Part shown: in pieces, positions 18,665-27,755 of the stretch
Numbering within the stretch: the first letter of the stretch is position 1
How the letters are laid out: every line of letters begins with the position of its first letter
From: Rhodobacter maris
GTDB lineage: Bacteria; Pseudomonadota; Alphaproteobacteria; Rhodobacterales; Rhodobacteraceae
Direction: 5' to 3'
NCBI RefSeq assembly: GCF_900217815.1
Contig: NZ_OBMT01000001.1
Location: forward strand, 434,001 to 498,000
Length of the DNA stretch: 64,000 nucleotides
Position numbers and translations under genes: made by a program
The notes under the pieces: model-generated
Databases searched by the model: none
What the model was told of the DNA's origin: nothing
The model's input: only the letters and a program-made list of their open reading frames with translations

Positions 18665-19585
18665 ATGCAGATCTATCTTCCCATCGCCGAAATCTCGGTG
18701 AACATCTTTTTGCTGCTGGGCCTTGGCGGGCTCGTGGGCCTTTTGTCGGGCCTTTTCGGGGTGGGCGGCGGCTTCCTGATCACGCCGCTTCTCTTTTTCA
18801 TCGGCATTCCGCCGGCCGTCGCCGTGGCCACTGGCGCCAATCAGGTGGTGGCCTCCTCGGTGACCGGCGTGCTTGCGCAGTTCAAGCGCAAGGCGGTTGA
18901 TGTGCCGATGGGGCTTGTGCTGCAGGCGGGCGGTCTCGTCGGTTCGGGGCTCGGGATCATGCTCTTCAACTATCTGACCCGGCTCGGCCAGCTCGATCTC
19001 GCCGTGCAGCTTGCTTATGTCGTGTTCCTCGGCTCGATCGGGCTTTTGATGCTGCAGGAATCGGTGCGCGCGCTCCGCCGCAGCCATCGCACCGACCTGC
19101 CGCGCCCCAAGGCACGCAATCACGGGCTGATCCACAAGCTGCCGTTCAAGGTAAAATTCCGCACCTCGGGGCTCTACATCTCGGTGATCCCGCCGCTGCT
19201 CGTCGGCATGGCGGTCGGGGTGCTCGCCGCCATCATGGGGGTGGGCGGCGGTTTCATCATGGTGCCGGCGATGATCTACCTGCTCGACATGCCGACCAAG
19301 GTGGTGATCGGCACATCGCTCTTCCAGATCCTGATCGTTTCCGCCTTCACCACGATGCTCCATGCGATCACCAACCAGTCGGTCGATGTGATGCTGGCGC
19401 TTTTGCTCATCCTCGGCGGTGTGGTCGGCGCGCAGGTCGGCTCGCAACTTGGCGCGCGGCTGAAGGCGGAACAGCTGCGCATCCTGCTCGCGCTCCTTGT
19501 GCTCGCCGTCGGCGTGAAGCTCGGGCTCGACCTGCTGTTGCCGCCTGGCGAGCTTTACAGCCTTTCGACAGGGCGAACGAGATGA
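18665..19585 (+). CDS. TSUP family membrane exporter (TauE/SafE-like)
   Basis: The protein is about 306 residues with eight or so membrane helices and the duplicated TSUP signature: GLLSGLFGVGGGFLITPLL (first half) and GVLAAIMGVGGGFIMVPAM (second half). Members export sulfite, sulfoacetate or related organosulfur anions; the substrate here is not evident. The ATG at 18665 (MQIYLPIAEI) is chosen over upstream ATGs that lack a better ribosome site. The TIGR02186 gene overlaps its stop, a conserved partnership in alphaproteobacteria. Confidence 0.88.
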   Translation: MQIYLPIAEISVNIFLLLGLGGLVGLLSGLFGVGGGFLITPLLFFIGIPPAVAVATGANQVVASSVTGVLAQFKRKAVDVPMGLVLQAGGLVGSGLGIMLFNYLTRLGQLDLAVQLAYVVFLGSIGLLMLQESVRALRRSHRTDLPRPKARNHGLIHKLPFKVKFRTSGLYISVIPPLLVGMAVGVLAAIMGVGGGFIMVPAMIYLLDMPTKVVIGTSLFQILIVSAFTTMLHAITNQSVDVMLALLLILGGVVGAQVGSQLGARLKAEQLRILLALLVLAVGVKLGLDLLLPPGELYSLSTGRTR

Positions 19586-20343
19586 CCCGCGTACTCGCTG
19601 CCCTGATCGCCATCCTTGTCCTTGCGCTGCCCGCACAGGCGGAAAAGGTGGTGGCAGGTCTCAGCGCCGAAGATATCGGCATCACGGCCTCCTTCGACGG
19701 CTCCACCGTTCTGATCTACGGCGCGGTGAAGCGCGACGCACCCGAGCCCGAGGGGCGGCTCGGCGTGATCGTCACGCTTGAAGGACCGCTTCAGCGCGTC
19801 ACTGTGCGGCGCAAGTCCCGCGCTTTCGGGATTTGGGTCAATACCGGCAAGACCGTGGTACCCGAGGCGCCGAGCTATTACGCCGTTGCCGCTTCGGCCC
19901 CGCTCGAAAAGATCCTGCCACCAGCGCTCGATGCGCTGGAGCGGATCTCGCTGCCGCTCGCGATGCAGAGCTTCGCCGGGCCGCTTGGCGAAAACGACAC
20001 CCGCCCCTATGCCGAGGCGCTGATGCGGATCCGCTCCGAGCAGGGCGCCTACCAGCTCAAGATGAGCCGGGTCAAACTGGTGCAGGACACGCTTTTCCGG
20101 GCCGATTTCGACCTGCCCGCAAATCTGATCGAGGGCGATTACAAGGCGCGGATCTTCCTTTTGCGTGCGGGCACGTTGATCGACCGCGCCGAGAGCCGGA
20201 TCCGGGTGCGCCGGGTCGGCCTTGAGCGGCTCGTCTACACGCTCTCGCGCGAACAGCCCGCGCTTTACGGCGCGCTCTCGCTCGCGCTCGCGGTCTTTGC
20301 GGGCTGGGCCGCCTCGGCGCTGTTCCGGCTGATCCGGCGTTAA
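19582..20343 (+). CDS. TIGR02186 family membrane-anchored periplasmic protein
   Basis: The 253-residue protein has a signal peptide (about 1-20, ALPAQA-E), a beta-rich periplasmic body with VNTGKTVVPEAPSYYAVAAS, and a C-terminal transmembrane helix followed by a short basic tail (about 230-253). It matches the alphaproteobacterial family that is encoded directly after TSUP transporters. The start overlaps the TSUP stop as ATGA. It could be an accessory subunit of the exporter; no enzymatic motif is visible. Confidence 0.75.
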   Translation: MTRVLAALIAILVLALPAQAEKVVAGLSAEDIGITASFDGSTVLIYGAVKRDAPEPEGRLGVIVTLEGPLQRVTVRRKSRAFGIWVNTGKTVVPEAPSYYAVAASAPLEKILPPALDALERISLPLAMQSFAGPLGENDTRPYAEALMRIRSEQGAYQLKMSRVKLVQDTLFRADFDLPANLIEGDYKARIFLLRAGTLIDRAESRIRVRRVGLERLVYTLSREQPALYGALSLALAVFAGWAASALFRLIRR

Positions 20344-20353
20344 AACCCCCCGC

Positions 20354-20590
20354 TCAGAACGCCTTGAAAGTCATCGTCGTCAGGGTGCGGCTGATCCCCT
20401 CGATGTCGAAGAGATTCTGGTTCAGCCAATGCCCGACATCTTCCTCTTCGGGCACATAGACCTTCGCCATCAGGTCGAAATCGCCCGAGGTGGAATAGAG
20501 CTCGCTCACCACTTCGCGGTCATAGATGGCATCGGCCACGGCATAGGTCTTGCCGGGCTGGCAACGGAACTGAACGAAAACGCAACGCAT
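20354..20590 (-). CDS. Stand-alone Lrp/AsnC ligand-binding (RAM) domain protein
   Basis: The 78-residue protein is the C-terminal regulator domain of Lrp/AsnC proteins without the helix-turn-helix: MRCVFVQFRCQPGKTYAVADA followed by SGDFDLMAKVYVPEEEDVGHWL. Such minimal proteins are common in Rhodobacterales and could bind small metabolites or oligomerise with full-length Lrp proteins. SD-like GGAGAGG is nearby upstream. It is not DNA-binding by itself. Confidence 0.85.
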   Translation of the reverse strand: MRCVFVQFRCQPGKTYAVADAIYDREVVSELYSTSGDFDLMAKVYVPEEEDVGHWLNQNLFDIEGISRTLTTMTFKAF

Positions 20591-20659
20591 CGGGCCTCTC
20601 CTTGGTTGGGGCGAGATTAGGCAAGCGCGACAGAAAGGGGAAGGCCGAACCGCGCGGGC

Positions 20660-22204
20660 TCACCCCTGCTCTTCGGCCTCGAGCTTCAATGTCGCCGCGC
20701 CGGTGGGCAAATCCTCGATCCCAAGCGGCGCCGAGGGGCGCGCCAGCCGCGCCTGCGTCACCCACATCAGACGGTGCTCGGCGCGCGTGATCGCCACATA
20801 GGCGAGCCGCTTCCAGAGCGGAATCCCCGCCTCGCTGCGCCCGGTGCGGAAGGCGGCGTAAATATCGGGGGCAAACACCTGCACATCGGGCCATTGCGAC
20901 CCTTGCGCCTTGTGGATCGTCACCGCCGCGCCATGCAGGAACGTGGCCCCCATCCGCGCCGCAAAGGGGATGAAGGGTTCTTCCTCGTCGGGCATCTCGA
21001 TCTTGACGATCGAGGCCGCCGAAAGGCGCGGATCTTCCGCCCCGATCACATGCAGGCGCGAAAAGCCGGGCTTCTTGCCGGGGCCGAGGTAGATCACCTG
21101 CGCGCCCTTGATCAGCCCGCGCGCCTCAAGGTCGATGCGCTTCTTGCGGTGCTTGAGCGGCAGCTCGATCCCGTCGCAGATGAGCGGTTCACCGGGCAAA
21201 AGCGCATCGGCAGGCGCACCGTGGGCCGCGCGAAACGCCTGGATGAGGCGGATGCGGGTGGCGTTGCGCCACACCAGCACCGGCGAGCGCGCCATCAGAT
21301 CGCTCTGCACCCGCTCGGCGCGCACCACGCGCGGGTCACGCGCCGCCGCCTCTGCCACCATCCGCTCGAACTTGTAAAAATCGAGATGCTCATCCGCCAG
21401 CGCATGCGCCAGATCGAGGATCGGGTTGTCATCGGCCTGCCGGTGAATGCGGTGGAGCGCATGGACCGACGCCTCGGGCAGGCGTTCAAACGACATGTGG
21501 CCAGACTGGTTCACCGGCGCAAGCTGGGCCGGGTCACCAAAGAGCACGAGCGTCGGAAAGATCTCTTTCAGGTCGTCGAACTGGCGCTCGTCGAGCATCG
21601 AGGCCTCGTCGACAAAGCCGATGTCGAGCGGATCGTCGCGCCGCTTCCAGCCGGAGATGAAATCCGAGCCCCGGAGCCCTGCGGCGGCGAGCGCCCCGGG
21701 GATCGAGGCATTGGTCTCGTAAAACGCTTTCGCCCGGTCGAGCGCGAGATCGGAAAGCCCGTCGATCTTCAAAAGCTCGAGGTCGGGCCGCTCCCCCTGC
21801 CCCGCCAGCCACTCGGCGATGCGCTCATATTCCTCGTGATAAACCGGCGTATAGAGAATGCGGTGGATCGTCGTTGCCGGCACGCCGCGCGCGCGCAGCA
21901 CCGAGGCCGCCTTGTTGGTGGGCGCAAGGATCGCGAGCGTGCGCCGCTCCTTGCGCCGCTTGCCCTCCCAATCCCCCGAGACGATCTCCACCCCCGCCTC
22001 GGCAAGCGCCTTGTAAAGCTGGGCCAGAAGCAGCGTCTTGCCCGAGCCCGCTTTGCCGATCACCGCCATCACCCGCGCCGCGCCGCCGTCGGGCATCAGC
22101 GTGCCATCGAGAATATCAACCCCCGCCGCCTCCAGCGCAGCGGCAACGGCATCCCAGGCCTCGGCCTGATCCTCGGAAAATGTGAGTGTGGCGGGCACGG
22201 TCAT
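20660..22204 (-). CDS. RecD-like superfamily 1 DNA helicase/ATPase
   Basis: The 514-residue protein has Walker A GKAGSGKT near residue 51, a helicase Ia motif LAPTNKAASVLR, Walker B with DEASMLDERQF, GDPAQLAP (motif III) and near the C-terminus AVTIHKAQGSQW plus LAYVAITRAEHRLMWV (motifs V and VI). This is the layout of SF1B exonuclease V alpha/RecD-like helicases, with the UvrD C-terminal 2B-like end. It probably acts in DNA repair or replication restart. No RecB or RecC is nearby. Confidence 0.88.
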   Translation of the reverse strand: MTVPATLTFSEDQAEAWDAVAAALEAAGVDILDGTLMPDGGAARVMAVIGKAGSGKTLLLAQLYKALAEAGVEIVSGDWEGKRRKERRTLAILAPTNKAASVLRARGVPATTIHRILYTPVYHEEYERIAEWLAGQGERPDLELLKIDGLSDLALDRAKAFYETNASIPGALAAAGLRGSDFISGWKRRDDPLDIGFVDEASMLDERQFDDLKEIFPTLVLFGDPAQLAPVNQSGHMSFERLPEASVHALHRIHRQADDNPILDLAHALADEHLDFYKFERMVAEAAARDPRVVRAERVQSDLMARSPVLVWRNATRIRLIQAFRAAHGAPADALLPGEPLICDGIELPLKHRKKRIDLEARGLIKGAQVIYLGPGKKPGFSRLHVIGAEDPRLSAASIVKIEMPDEEEPFIPFAARMGATFLHGAAVTIHKAQGSQWPDVQVFAPDIYAAFRTGRSEAGIPLWKRLAYVAITRAEHRLMWVTQARLARPSAPLGIEDLPTGAATLKLEAEEQG

Positions 22205-22300
22205 GGCGCGACCTTACAGGGCGCACCGGGGGACCGGAAGGCGGGAAATCGGCCTTGGCCGATGCTTCCGGCGGAGATCCTTGCCGCGGGACGAAAGCGG

Positions 22301-22357
22301 TCCTTTCATCTTGCCACAAATATCCTCGGGGGGTGCGGGGGGCAGACAGCCCCCCGC
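22301..22357 (+). repeat. Dispersed intergenic repeat, copy 2
   Basis: The gap between the helicase gene and ecm contains TTTCATCTTGCC then ACAAATATCC (22304-22325), followed by a perfect hairpin GCGGGGGGC-AGACA-GCCCCCCGC at 22335-22357. It matches the element between ruvA and ruvB in box sequence, spacing and hairpin type. Confidence 0.7.
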
Positions 22358-22366
22358 CGCTCCGGG

Positions 22367-24352
22367 TCAGGCCGCCGCCTCGCTTGGCGTGGCAAGCGCG
22401 ACGATATCCATCATGATCCGGTTCAACTCGAAATCCTTGGGCGTATAGATCCGTGCCACGCCAAAGGCCTTCAGTTTCGCCGCATCCTCCTCGGGGATGA
22501 TGCCGCCAACCACCACCGGGACATGAGACAGACCCGCCACGCGCATCCGCTCCATCACCTCCTCAAGAAGCGGCAGATGCGAGCCCGAAAGGATCGAAAG
22601 CCCCACCACATGCGCATTCTCTTCTGCCGCCTGGGCGACGATCTGCTCGGGGGTCAGACGAATGCCCTCGTAGGTGATATCCATGCCGCAGTCACGGGCG
22701 CGGAAGGCAATCTGCTCGGCGCCATTGCTGTGCCCGTCAAGCCCCGGCTTGCCAACCAGGAGCTTGAGCCGCCGCCCCAGCCGCGAGGAGGCGACATCGA
22801 CTGCGGCGCGAATACCGTCAAGCCCTTCGATCCGGTTTGAGGGCGAACGCAAGACCCCGGTGGGGCCGCGGTATTCACCGTGCACCGTGCGCATCACCCC
22901 CGCCCATTCGCCCGTCGTCGCGCCGGCTTTCGCTGCCGCAATCGACGCAGGCATGATGTTGCGCCCGCCCGCAGCATCGGCGCGCAGTGCTTCGAGCGCG
23001 GCTTTCACCGCCGCATCGTCGCGCGTCGCACGCCAGGCCTGAAGCCGCGCGATCTGGTCTTCCTCGACTTTCGGATCGACCGTCATGATGCCGCCATCGG
23101 AGCCCAGCAGCGGCGAAGGCTCGGCCTCGGTCCAGCGGTTCACGCCGACAATCGTGGTTTCGCCACTCTCGATGCCGCCAATGCGCGCGGCATGAGAGTC
23201 GACAAGCCGCTCCTTCATATAATCGATCGCGGCAATCGCCCCCCCCATCGTGTCGATGGTGGCAAGCTCTTGCCGCGCGCCGTCCTTCAGCGCCTCGACT
23301 TTCGCCGTCACCGCCGGGTTGCCGTCAAAGAGATCGCCATATTCGAGAAGATCGGTCTCATAGGCCATGATCTGCTGCATGCGAAGCGACCATTGCTGAT
23401 CCCAGGGCCGCGGCAGGCCGAGCGCCTCGTTCCATGCAGGCAATTGCACCGCGCGGGCGCGCGCGTTTTTCGACAGCGTCACCGCCAGCATCTCGATCAG
23501 GATGCGGTAGACGTTGTTTTCCGGCTGTTGCTCGGTCAGGCCGAGCGAGTTCACCTGCACCCCATAGCGGAAGCGGCGGTATTTCTCGTCTTCGATCCCG
23601 TAGCGCGCACGGCAGATCTCGTCCCAAAGCTCGGTGAAAGCGCGCATCTTGCACATTTCGGTGACGAAGCGGATACCCGCGTTCACGAAGAACGAGATCC
23701 GCCCCACCATCTCGGGGAAGCTCTCGGCCGGCACCTTGGCTTTCAGATCGTCGAGCACGGCAATCGCCGTGGCGAGCGCGAAAGCCAGCTCCTGCTCCGG
23801 CGTCGCCCCTGCCTCCTGCAAGTGATAGGAGCAGACATTCATCGGGTTCCATTTCGGCAGATGTTCGCGGGTATAGGCGGCGACATCGGTGATCATCGTG
23901 AGCGAGGGACGCGGCGGGCAGATATAGGTGCCGCGGCTCAGATATTCCTTCACGAGGTCGTTTTGCACCGTGCCTTGCAGCTTCGAGACATCCGCCCCCT
24001 GCTCTTCCGCCACCGCAATATAAAGCGCAAGCAACCATGGCGCGGGCGCGTTGATCGTCATCGAAGTGTTCATCTGCTCAAGCGGGATCTGGTCAAAGAG
24101 CGCGCGCATGTCTCCCAGATGGCAGACCGGCACGCCCACCTTGCCCACCTCGCCGCGCGCGAGCACATGATCGCTGTCATAGCCGGTCTGGGTCGGCAGG
24201 TCGAAGGCGACCGAGAGCCCGGTCTGCCCCTTGGCGAGGTTCATCCGGTAGAGCGCATTGGATTTTTCCGCCGTCGAATGCCCGGCATAGGTACGAAACA
24301 GCCAGGGCTTGTCGCGGCGCGTGGCGGGTGCAGTCTTCGTCGTGTCGGTCAT
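22367..24352 (-). CDS. ecm: Ethylmalonyl-CoA mutase (coenzyme B12 dependent)
   Basis: The enzyme converts (2R)-ethylmalonyl-CoA to methylsuccinyl-CoA in the ethylmalonyl-CoA pathway of acetate assimilation. The 661-residue single-chain mutase has the N-terminal substrate barrel (FDLPTQTGYDSDHVLARGEVGKVGV) and a C-terminal cobalamin domain with the cobalt-ligand motif DGHSNG (H541). It is MeaA-like: one chain, unlike the two-chain MutAB. The start ATG at 24352 has GGAGGCCGAG just before it. ccr, encoding the preceding enzyme, is divergent 736 bases away. I saw no cobalamin riboswitch upstream. Confidence 0.92.
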   Translation of the reverse strand: MTDTTKTAPATRRDKPWLFRTYAGHSTAEKSNALYRMNLAKGQTGLSVAFDLPTQTGYDSDHVLARGEVGKVGVPVCHLGDMRALFDQIPLEQMNTSMTINAPAPWLLALYIAVAEEQGADVSKLQGTVQNDLVKEYLSRGTYICPPRPSLTMITDVAAYTREHLPKWNPMNVCSYHLQEAGATPEQELAFALATAIAVLDDLKAKVPAESFPEMVGRISFFVNAGIRFVTEMCKMRAFTELWDEICRARYGIEDEKYRRFRYGVQVNSLGLTEQQPENNVYRILIEMLAVTLSKNARARAVQLPAWNEALGLPRPWDQQWSLRMQQIMAYETDLLEYGDLFDGNPAVTAKVEALKDGARQELATIDTMGGAIAAIDYMKERLVDSHAARIGGIESGETTIVGVNRWTEAEPSPLLGSDGGIMTVDPKVEEDQIARLQAWRATRDDAAVKAALEALRADAAGGRNIMPASIAAAKAGATTGEWAGVMRTVHGEYRGPTGVLRSPSNRIEGLDGIRAAVDVASSRLGRRLKLLVGKPGLDGHSNGAEQIAFRARDCGMDITYEGIRLTPEQIVAQAAEENAHVVGLSILSGSHLPLLEEVMERMRVAGLSHVPVVVGGIIPEEDAAKLKAFGVARIYTPKDFELNRIMMDIVALATPSEAAA

Positions 24353-24583
24353 CTCGGCCTCCGGCATCGGGCGATTCTGATCTTCGCAAGATTGTTGCTT
24401 CGACTAGGCAAATACGCGAAAGAATGTGTCGCTGTCAATTCGCTGCGCCGCGGCAACGACGGAAACGACTTTGGCGCAAATATTCCCCCCAAGACATGCC
24501 TTGCCGCCGATCACGAACCTGTCATTCTGGGGCGGAAGAGATTACGTCGTCTCGCATCGAGACCAGATCAGAAGGGGAAAGAC

Positions 24584-24916
24584 ATGCTGTCCAGAAGATT
24601 TCTGATGGGGACCACGGTTGCGGCCATGATCGCATCCCTGGCCTTACCCGCCGCGGCACTCGACCGCCGGGTGCGGATCGTGAACAACACGGGGTTCACG
24701 ATGGTCCGCTTCTACGGCTCGAACAAAGGCTCTGACAGCTGGGAGGAAGATATCCTCGGCAATGATGTCCTGCCCTCGGGCTCCTCGGTGATGATCGATT
24801 TCGACGATGCCTCTGGCTACTGCAAATTCGATTTCAAGGCGGTGTTCGAAGATGGTGAGGAGCTGGTGAAGAACAACGTCAACATCTGCCAGATCAGCAC
24901 TTTCACTTACAACTGA
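24584..24916 (+). CDS. Small secreted protein with twin-Arg-like signal peptide, unknown function
   Basis: I do not recognise a named family. The 110-residue protein has a signal MLSRRFLMGTT...ALPAAA (cleavage near 24), then a small beta-rich domain with RVRIVNNTGFTMVRFYGSN, a Trp-Asp-Glu-rich segment and two cysteines (GYCKFDF and NICQIS) that could form a disulfide. A strong ribosome site GAAGGGGAAAGAC precedes it. The Ser-Arg-Arg-Phe-Leu segment resembles a Tat motif. It lies between ecm and ccr and could be expressed with ccr, but a role in the pathway is not implied by the sequence. Confidence 0.75.
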   Translation: MLSRRFLMGTTVAAMIASLALPAAALDRRVRIVNNTGFTMVRFYGSNKGSDSWEEDILGNDVLPSGSSVMIDFDDASGYCKFDFKAVFEDGEELVKNNVNICQISTFTYN

Positions 24917-25088
24917 GCCCTGCAGGCGGCCGCGCCCGGCACGACCGCCTGAATTTTCACCCGCAGAAATTATCGCAGTCATAAAATTACAAAAACGTCA
25001 CGTTGGGCATTGCATTGTTGCGTCGCCAGCTTTACTTCCTTCACGACGCCGCCCGATTCTGCGGCGCGGCGAAACCCAGGAGACGCTG

Positions 25089-26381
25089 ATGGCCCTCGAT
25101 CAGAACACCGGCATTGCGCCTTACGACGCGCCCGAGAAAGACCTTTATGAAATCGGCGAGATGCCGCCGCTCGGTTATGTGCCCAAGAACATGTACGCCT
25201 GGGCGATCCGGCGCGAGCGGCATGGCGAGCCCGAGCAGAGCTTTCAGGTCGAGGTCGTGCCGACATGGGAAATCGACAGCCACGAGGTGCTGGTGCTCGT
25301 GATGGCGGCGGGGGTGAATTATAACGGTATCTGGGCCGGGCTCGGCATTCCGGTGAGCCCGTTTGACGGCCACAAGCAACCCTATCACATCGCCGGATCC
25401 GATGCCGCCGGGATCGTCTGGAAAGTGGGCGACAAGGTCAAAACCTGGAAAGTGGGTGACGAGGTCGTGATCCACTGCAACCAGGATGACGGCGACGACG
25501 AGGAATGCAACGGCGGCGACCCGATGTTTTCGCCCAGCCAGCGGATCTGGGGCTACGAGACGCATGACGGTTCGTTCTCGCAATTCACCCGCGTGCAGGC
25601 GCAGCAATTGATGCGCCGCCCCAAACACCTGACCTGGGAAGAGAGCGCCTGCTACACGCTGACGCTGGCGACCGCCTACCGGATGCTCTTCGGCCATGCG
25701 CCGCACGATCTGCAACCGGGGCAGAATGTTCTGGTCTGGGGCGCCTCGGGGGGGCTTGGCAGCTTCGCGATCCAGCTGATCAACGCGGCTGGCGCGAATG
25801 CGATCGGTGTGATTTCCGACGAGGACAAGCGCCAGTTCGTGATGGACCTCGGTGCCAAGGGCGTGATCAACCGCAAGGATTTCAACTGCTGGGGGCAACT
25901 GCCCAAAGTGAATTCCGACGAGTATAATGTCTGGCTGAAAGAGGCGCGCAAGTTCGGCAAGGCGATCTGGGATATCACCGGCAAGGGCGTGAACGTCGAC
26001 ATGGTGTTTGAACACCCCGGGGAGTCAACCTTCCCGGTGTCCTCGCTGGTGTGCAAGAAGGGCGGCATGGTGGTGATCTGCGCCGGCACCTCTGGCTTCA
26101 ACTGCACCTTCGACGTGCGCTACATGTGGATGCACCAGAAGCGCCTGCAGGGCAGCCACTTTGCGCATCTGAAACAGGCGGCTTCGGCGAACCGGATGAT
26201 GCTTGAGCGCCGCATCGACCCCTGCATGTCCGAGGTTTTTCCCTGGGCAGAGATCCCGCAGGCGCATACCAAGATGCTGCGCAACAAGCACAAGCCCGGC
26301 AATATGGCGGTTCTGGTGCAGGCGCCGACGACCGGACTGCGCACGTTCGAGGATGCGCTCGAAGCCGGGCCGAAGGCCTGA
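25089..26381 (+). CDS. ccr: Crotonyl-CoA carboxylase/reductase
   Basis: Ccr reductively carboxylates crotonyl-CoA to (2S)-ethylmalonyl-CoA using NADPH and CO2, the committing step of the ethylmalonyl-CoA pathway. The 430-residue medium-chain dehydrogenase/reductase has the nucleotide motif ASGGLG (219-224), the conserved MAAGVNYNG with the Asn (N79) that binds CO2 in studied homologues, and GYETHDGSFSQF. Its length matches Rhodobacter Ccr. It has its own gap of 172 bases in front, which should contain the promoter. Confidence 0.95.
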   Translation: MALDQNTGIAPYDAPEKDLYEIGEMPPLGYVPKNMYAWAIRRERHGEPEQSFQVEVVPTWEIDSHEVLVLVMAAGVNYNGIWAGLGIPVSPFDGHKQPYHIAGSDAAGIVWKVGDKVKTWKVGDEVVIHCNQDDGDDEECNGGDPMFSPSQRIWGYETHDGSFSQFTRVQAQQLMRRPKHLTWEESACYTLTLATAYRMLFGHAPHDLQPGQNVLVWGASGGLGSFAIQLINAAGANAIGVISDEDKRQFVMDLGAKGVINRKDFNCWGQLPKVNSDEYNVWLKEARKFGKAIWDITGKGVNVDMVFEHPGESTFPVSSLVCKKGGMVVICAGTSGFNCTFDVRYMWMHQKRLQGSHFAHLKQAASANRMMLERRIDPCMSEVFPWAEIPQAHTKMLRNKHKPGNMAVLVQAPTTGLRTFEDALEAGPKA

Positions 26382-26462
26382 TGCACTCACATTCGCCGAT
26401 CTGGGCCAAACGGGCTCAGGTCGGCTCTGCCGCCCCATAAATCATCAAAATTTAATTATTTC

Positions 26463-26491
26463 TTGACCCGTCCGGGCCAGCGCGCCATCCT
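26463..26491 (+). promoter_or_regulatory. Candidate promoter of the ROK regulator gene
   Basis: TTGACC (26463-26468) and CATCCT (26486-26491) are 17 bases apart, about 24 bases before the GTG start, with an AT-rich stretch just upstream (26440-26460). The -35 box is good and the -10 box weak. Confidence 0.35.
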
Positions 26492-26514
26492 GTGCGCAGG
26501 CGCGGGAGGATGAG

Positions 26515-27753
26515 GTGCAGGCAACGTCAAGGGACGACAGCGGACGTGAGACGGTGACGGCATCGGGCAAGATCGGCGCGGATCACTCGGCAATGCGGGC
26601 GCATAACGAACGGCTGGTGCTCTCGTTGATCCGCCGTCATGGCGCGCTTGCGAAATCCGAGATCGCGCGATTGACCGGGCTTTCCGCACAGACCGTCTCG
26701 GTGATCATGCGCGGGCTCGAGGCCGCCGGGCTGCTCGCGCGCGAGGCGCCGGTGCGCGGCAAGGTCGGCCAGCCCACGGTGCCGATGTCGCTTGCCCCGG
26801 AGGGCGCATTCTTCCTCGGCCTGAAAGTTGGGCGGCGGCGCACCGAGATGGTGCTGATCGACTTTGTCGGCACGGTGCGCGCGGTGCGGGTGATGCGGCA
26901 TGATCACCCAAGCCCGGAAGGCGTTCGGGCCTTCGCCCGGGAGGCCGCGACGGAGCTGACAGCCCCCCTGCCCGCCGCTTTGAAAGCACGCATTCAGGGC
27001 CTTGGCATCGGCCTGCCGTTCCAGCTCTGGGACTGGGCCGAGAGCCTCGGGCTTCCCGCCGGTGCCATGGACGACTGGCGCGACCACGACCTGCGCGCCG
27101 AGCTCGCAGCAGACCTGCCCTGGCCGGTGCTGCTCGAAAACGATGCCTCTGCCGCCTGCAACGCCGAGCTGATTTTCGGCAAGACCAGGCTGCCGCGTGA
27201 TTTCGTCTATGTTTTCCTTGGCTTCTTCGTGGGCGGCGGGCTGGTGCTCGGCGGCTCGATGTTCACGGGGCAAAGCGGGAATGCCGCGGCGCTCGCCTCG
27301 ATGCCGGTCCCCGATGGCCGCGGCGGCGCGCGCCAACTGGTGGAATATGCCTCGCTTTGCGCGCTGGAAAAGGCGCTGGCCGCGCGCGGCCGCGATGGTG
27401 CCTTCCTTTGGGAATCCGCCCCTGACTGGACGCTGGAGGAAGAGATCGTAGGCCCCTGGCTGGCGCAGGCGGCGCGGGCCCTCGCTCATGTCGCGGCTTC
27501 GGCAGGCGCGCTTTGTGATCTGCAGGCCATGGTGGTCGATGGCTGGATGCCCGAAGCGCTGCAGACACGGCTGATCCGCGGCATCGAGGCCGAACTCGAT
27601 CTCATAAGGCTTTCGGGCATGACACGACCGGCGGTTCTGGCCGGCACCGCGGGGCCGCAGGCGCGTGCGCTGGGCGCCGCAAGCCTGCCGCTTTCGGCAA
27701 AATTCCTGGTCGAATTCGGTGGCCTGCCCGATGCGCCGGCGGGGCGGCGCTGA
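26515..27753 (+). CDS. ROK family transcriptional regulator
   Basis: The 412-residue protein has an N-terminal winged HTH (ALAKSEIARLTGLSAQTVS, about residues 43-61) followed by a ROK sugar-kinase-like domain (GLKVGRRRTEMVLIDFVGT and the second lobe with FFVGGGLVLGGSMF). ROK regulators respond to sugars or sugar phosphates and repress uptake or catabolic genes. It starts at GTG with GGGAGGATGAG in front. No sugar transport genes adjoin it, so its regulon is not deducible. It ends three bases from a convergent glycosyltransferase gene. Confidence 0.88.
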   Translation: MQATSRDDSGRETVTASGKIGADHSAMRAHNERLVLSLIRRHGALAKSEIARLTGLSAQTVSVIMRGLEAAGLLAREAPVRGKVGQPTVPMSLAPEGAFFLGLKVGRRRTEMVLIDFVGTVRAVRVMRHDHPSPEGVRAFAREAATELTAPLPAALKARIQGLGIGLPFQLWDWAESLGLPAGAMDDWRDHDLRAELAADLPWPVLLENDASAACNAELIFGKTRLPRDFVYVFLGFFVGGGLVLGGSMFTGQSGNAAALASMPVPDGRGGARQLVEYASLCALEKALAARGRDGAFLWESAPDWTLEEEIVGPWLAQAARALAHVAASAGALCDLQAMVVDGWMPEALQTRLIRGIEAELDLIRLSGMTRPAVLAGTAGPQARALGAASLPLSAKFLVEFGGLPDAPAGRR

Positions 27754-27755
27754 GG

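Noticed and set aside
20774-22840. A 688-codon plus-strand frame opposite the helicase gene and the ecm 3' end
   Set aside because: Low-complexity Arg/His-rich translation without motifs; the real genes on the other strand explain it.
24353-24583. Cobalamin riboswitch in front of ecm
   Set aside because: The gap lacks a recognisable B12-box and conserved stem pattern, although the enzyme uses coenzyme B12.
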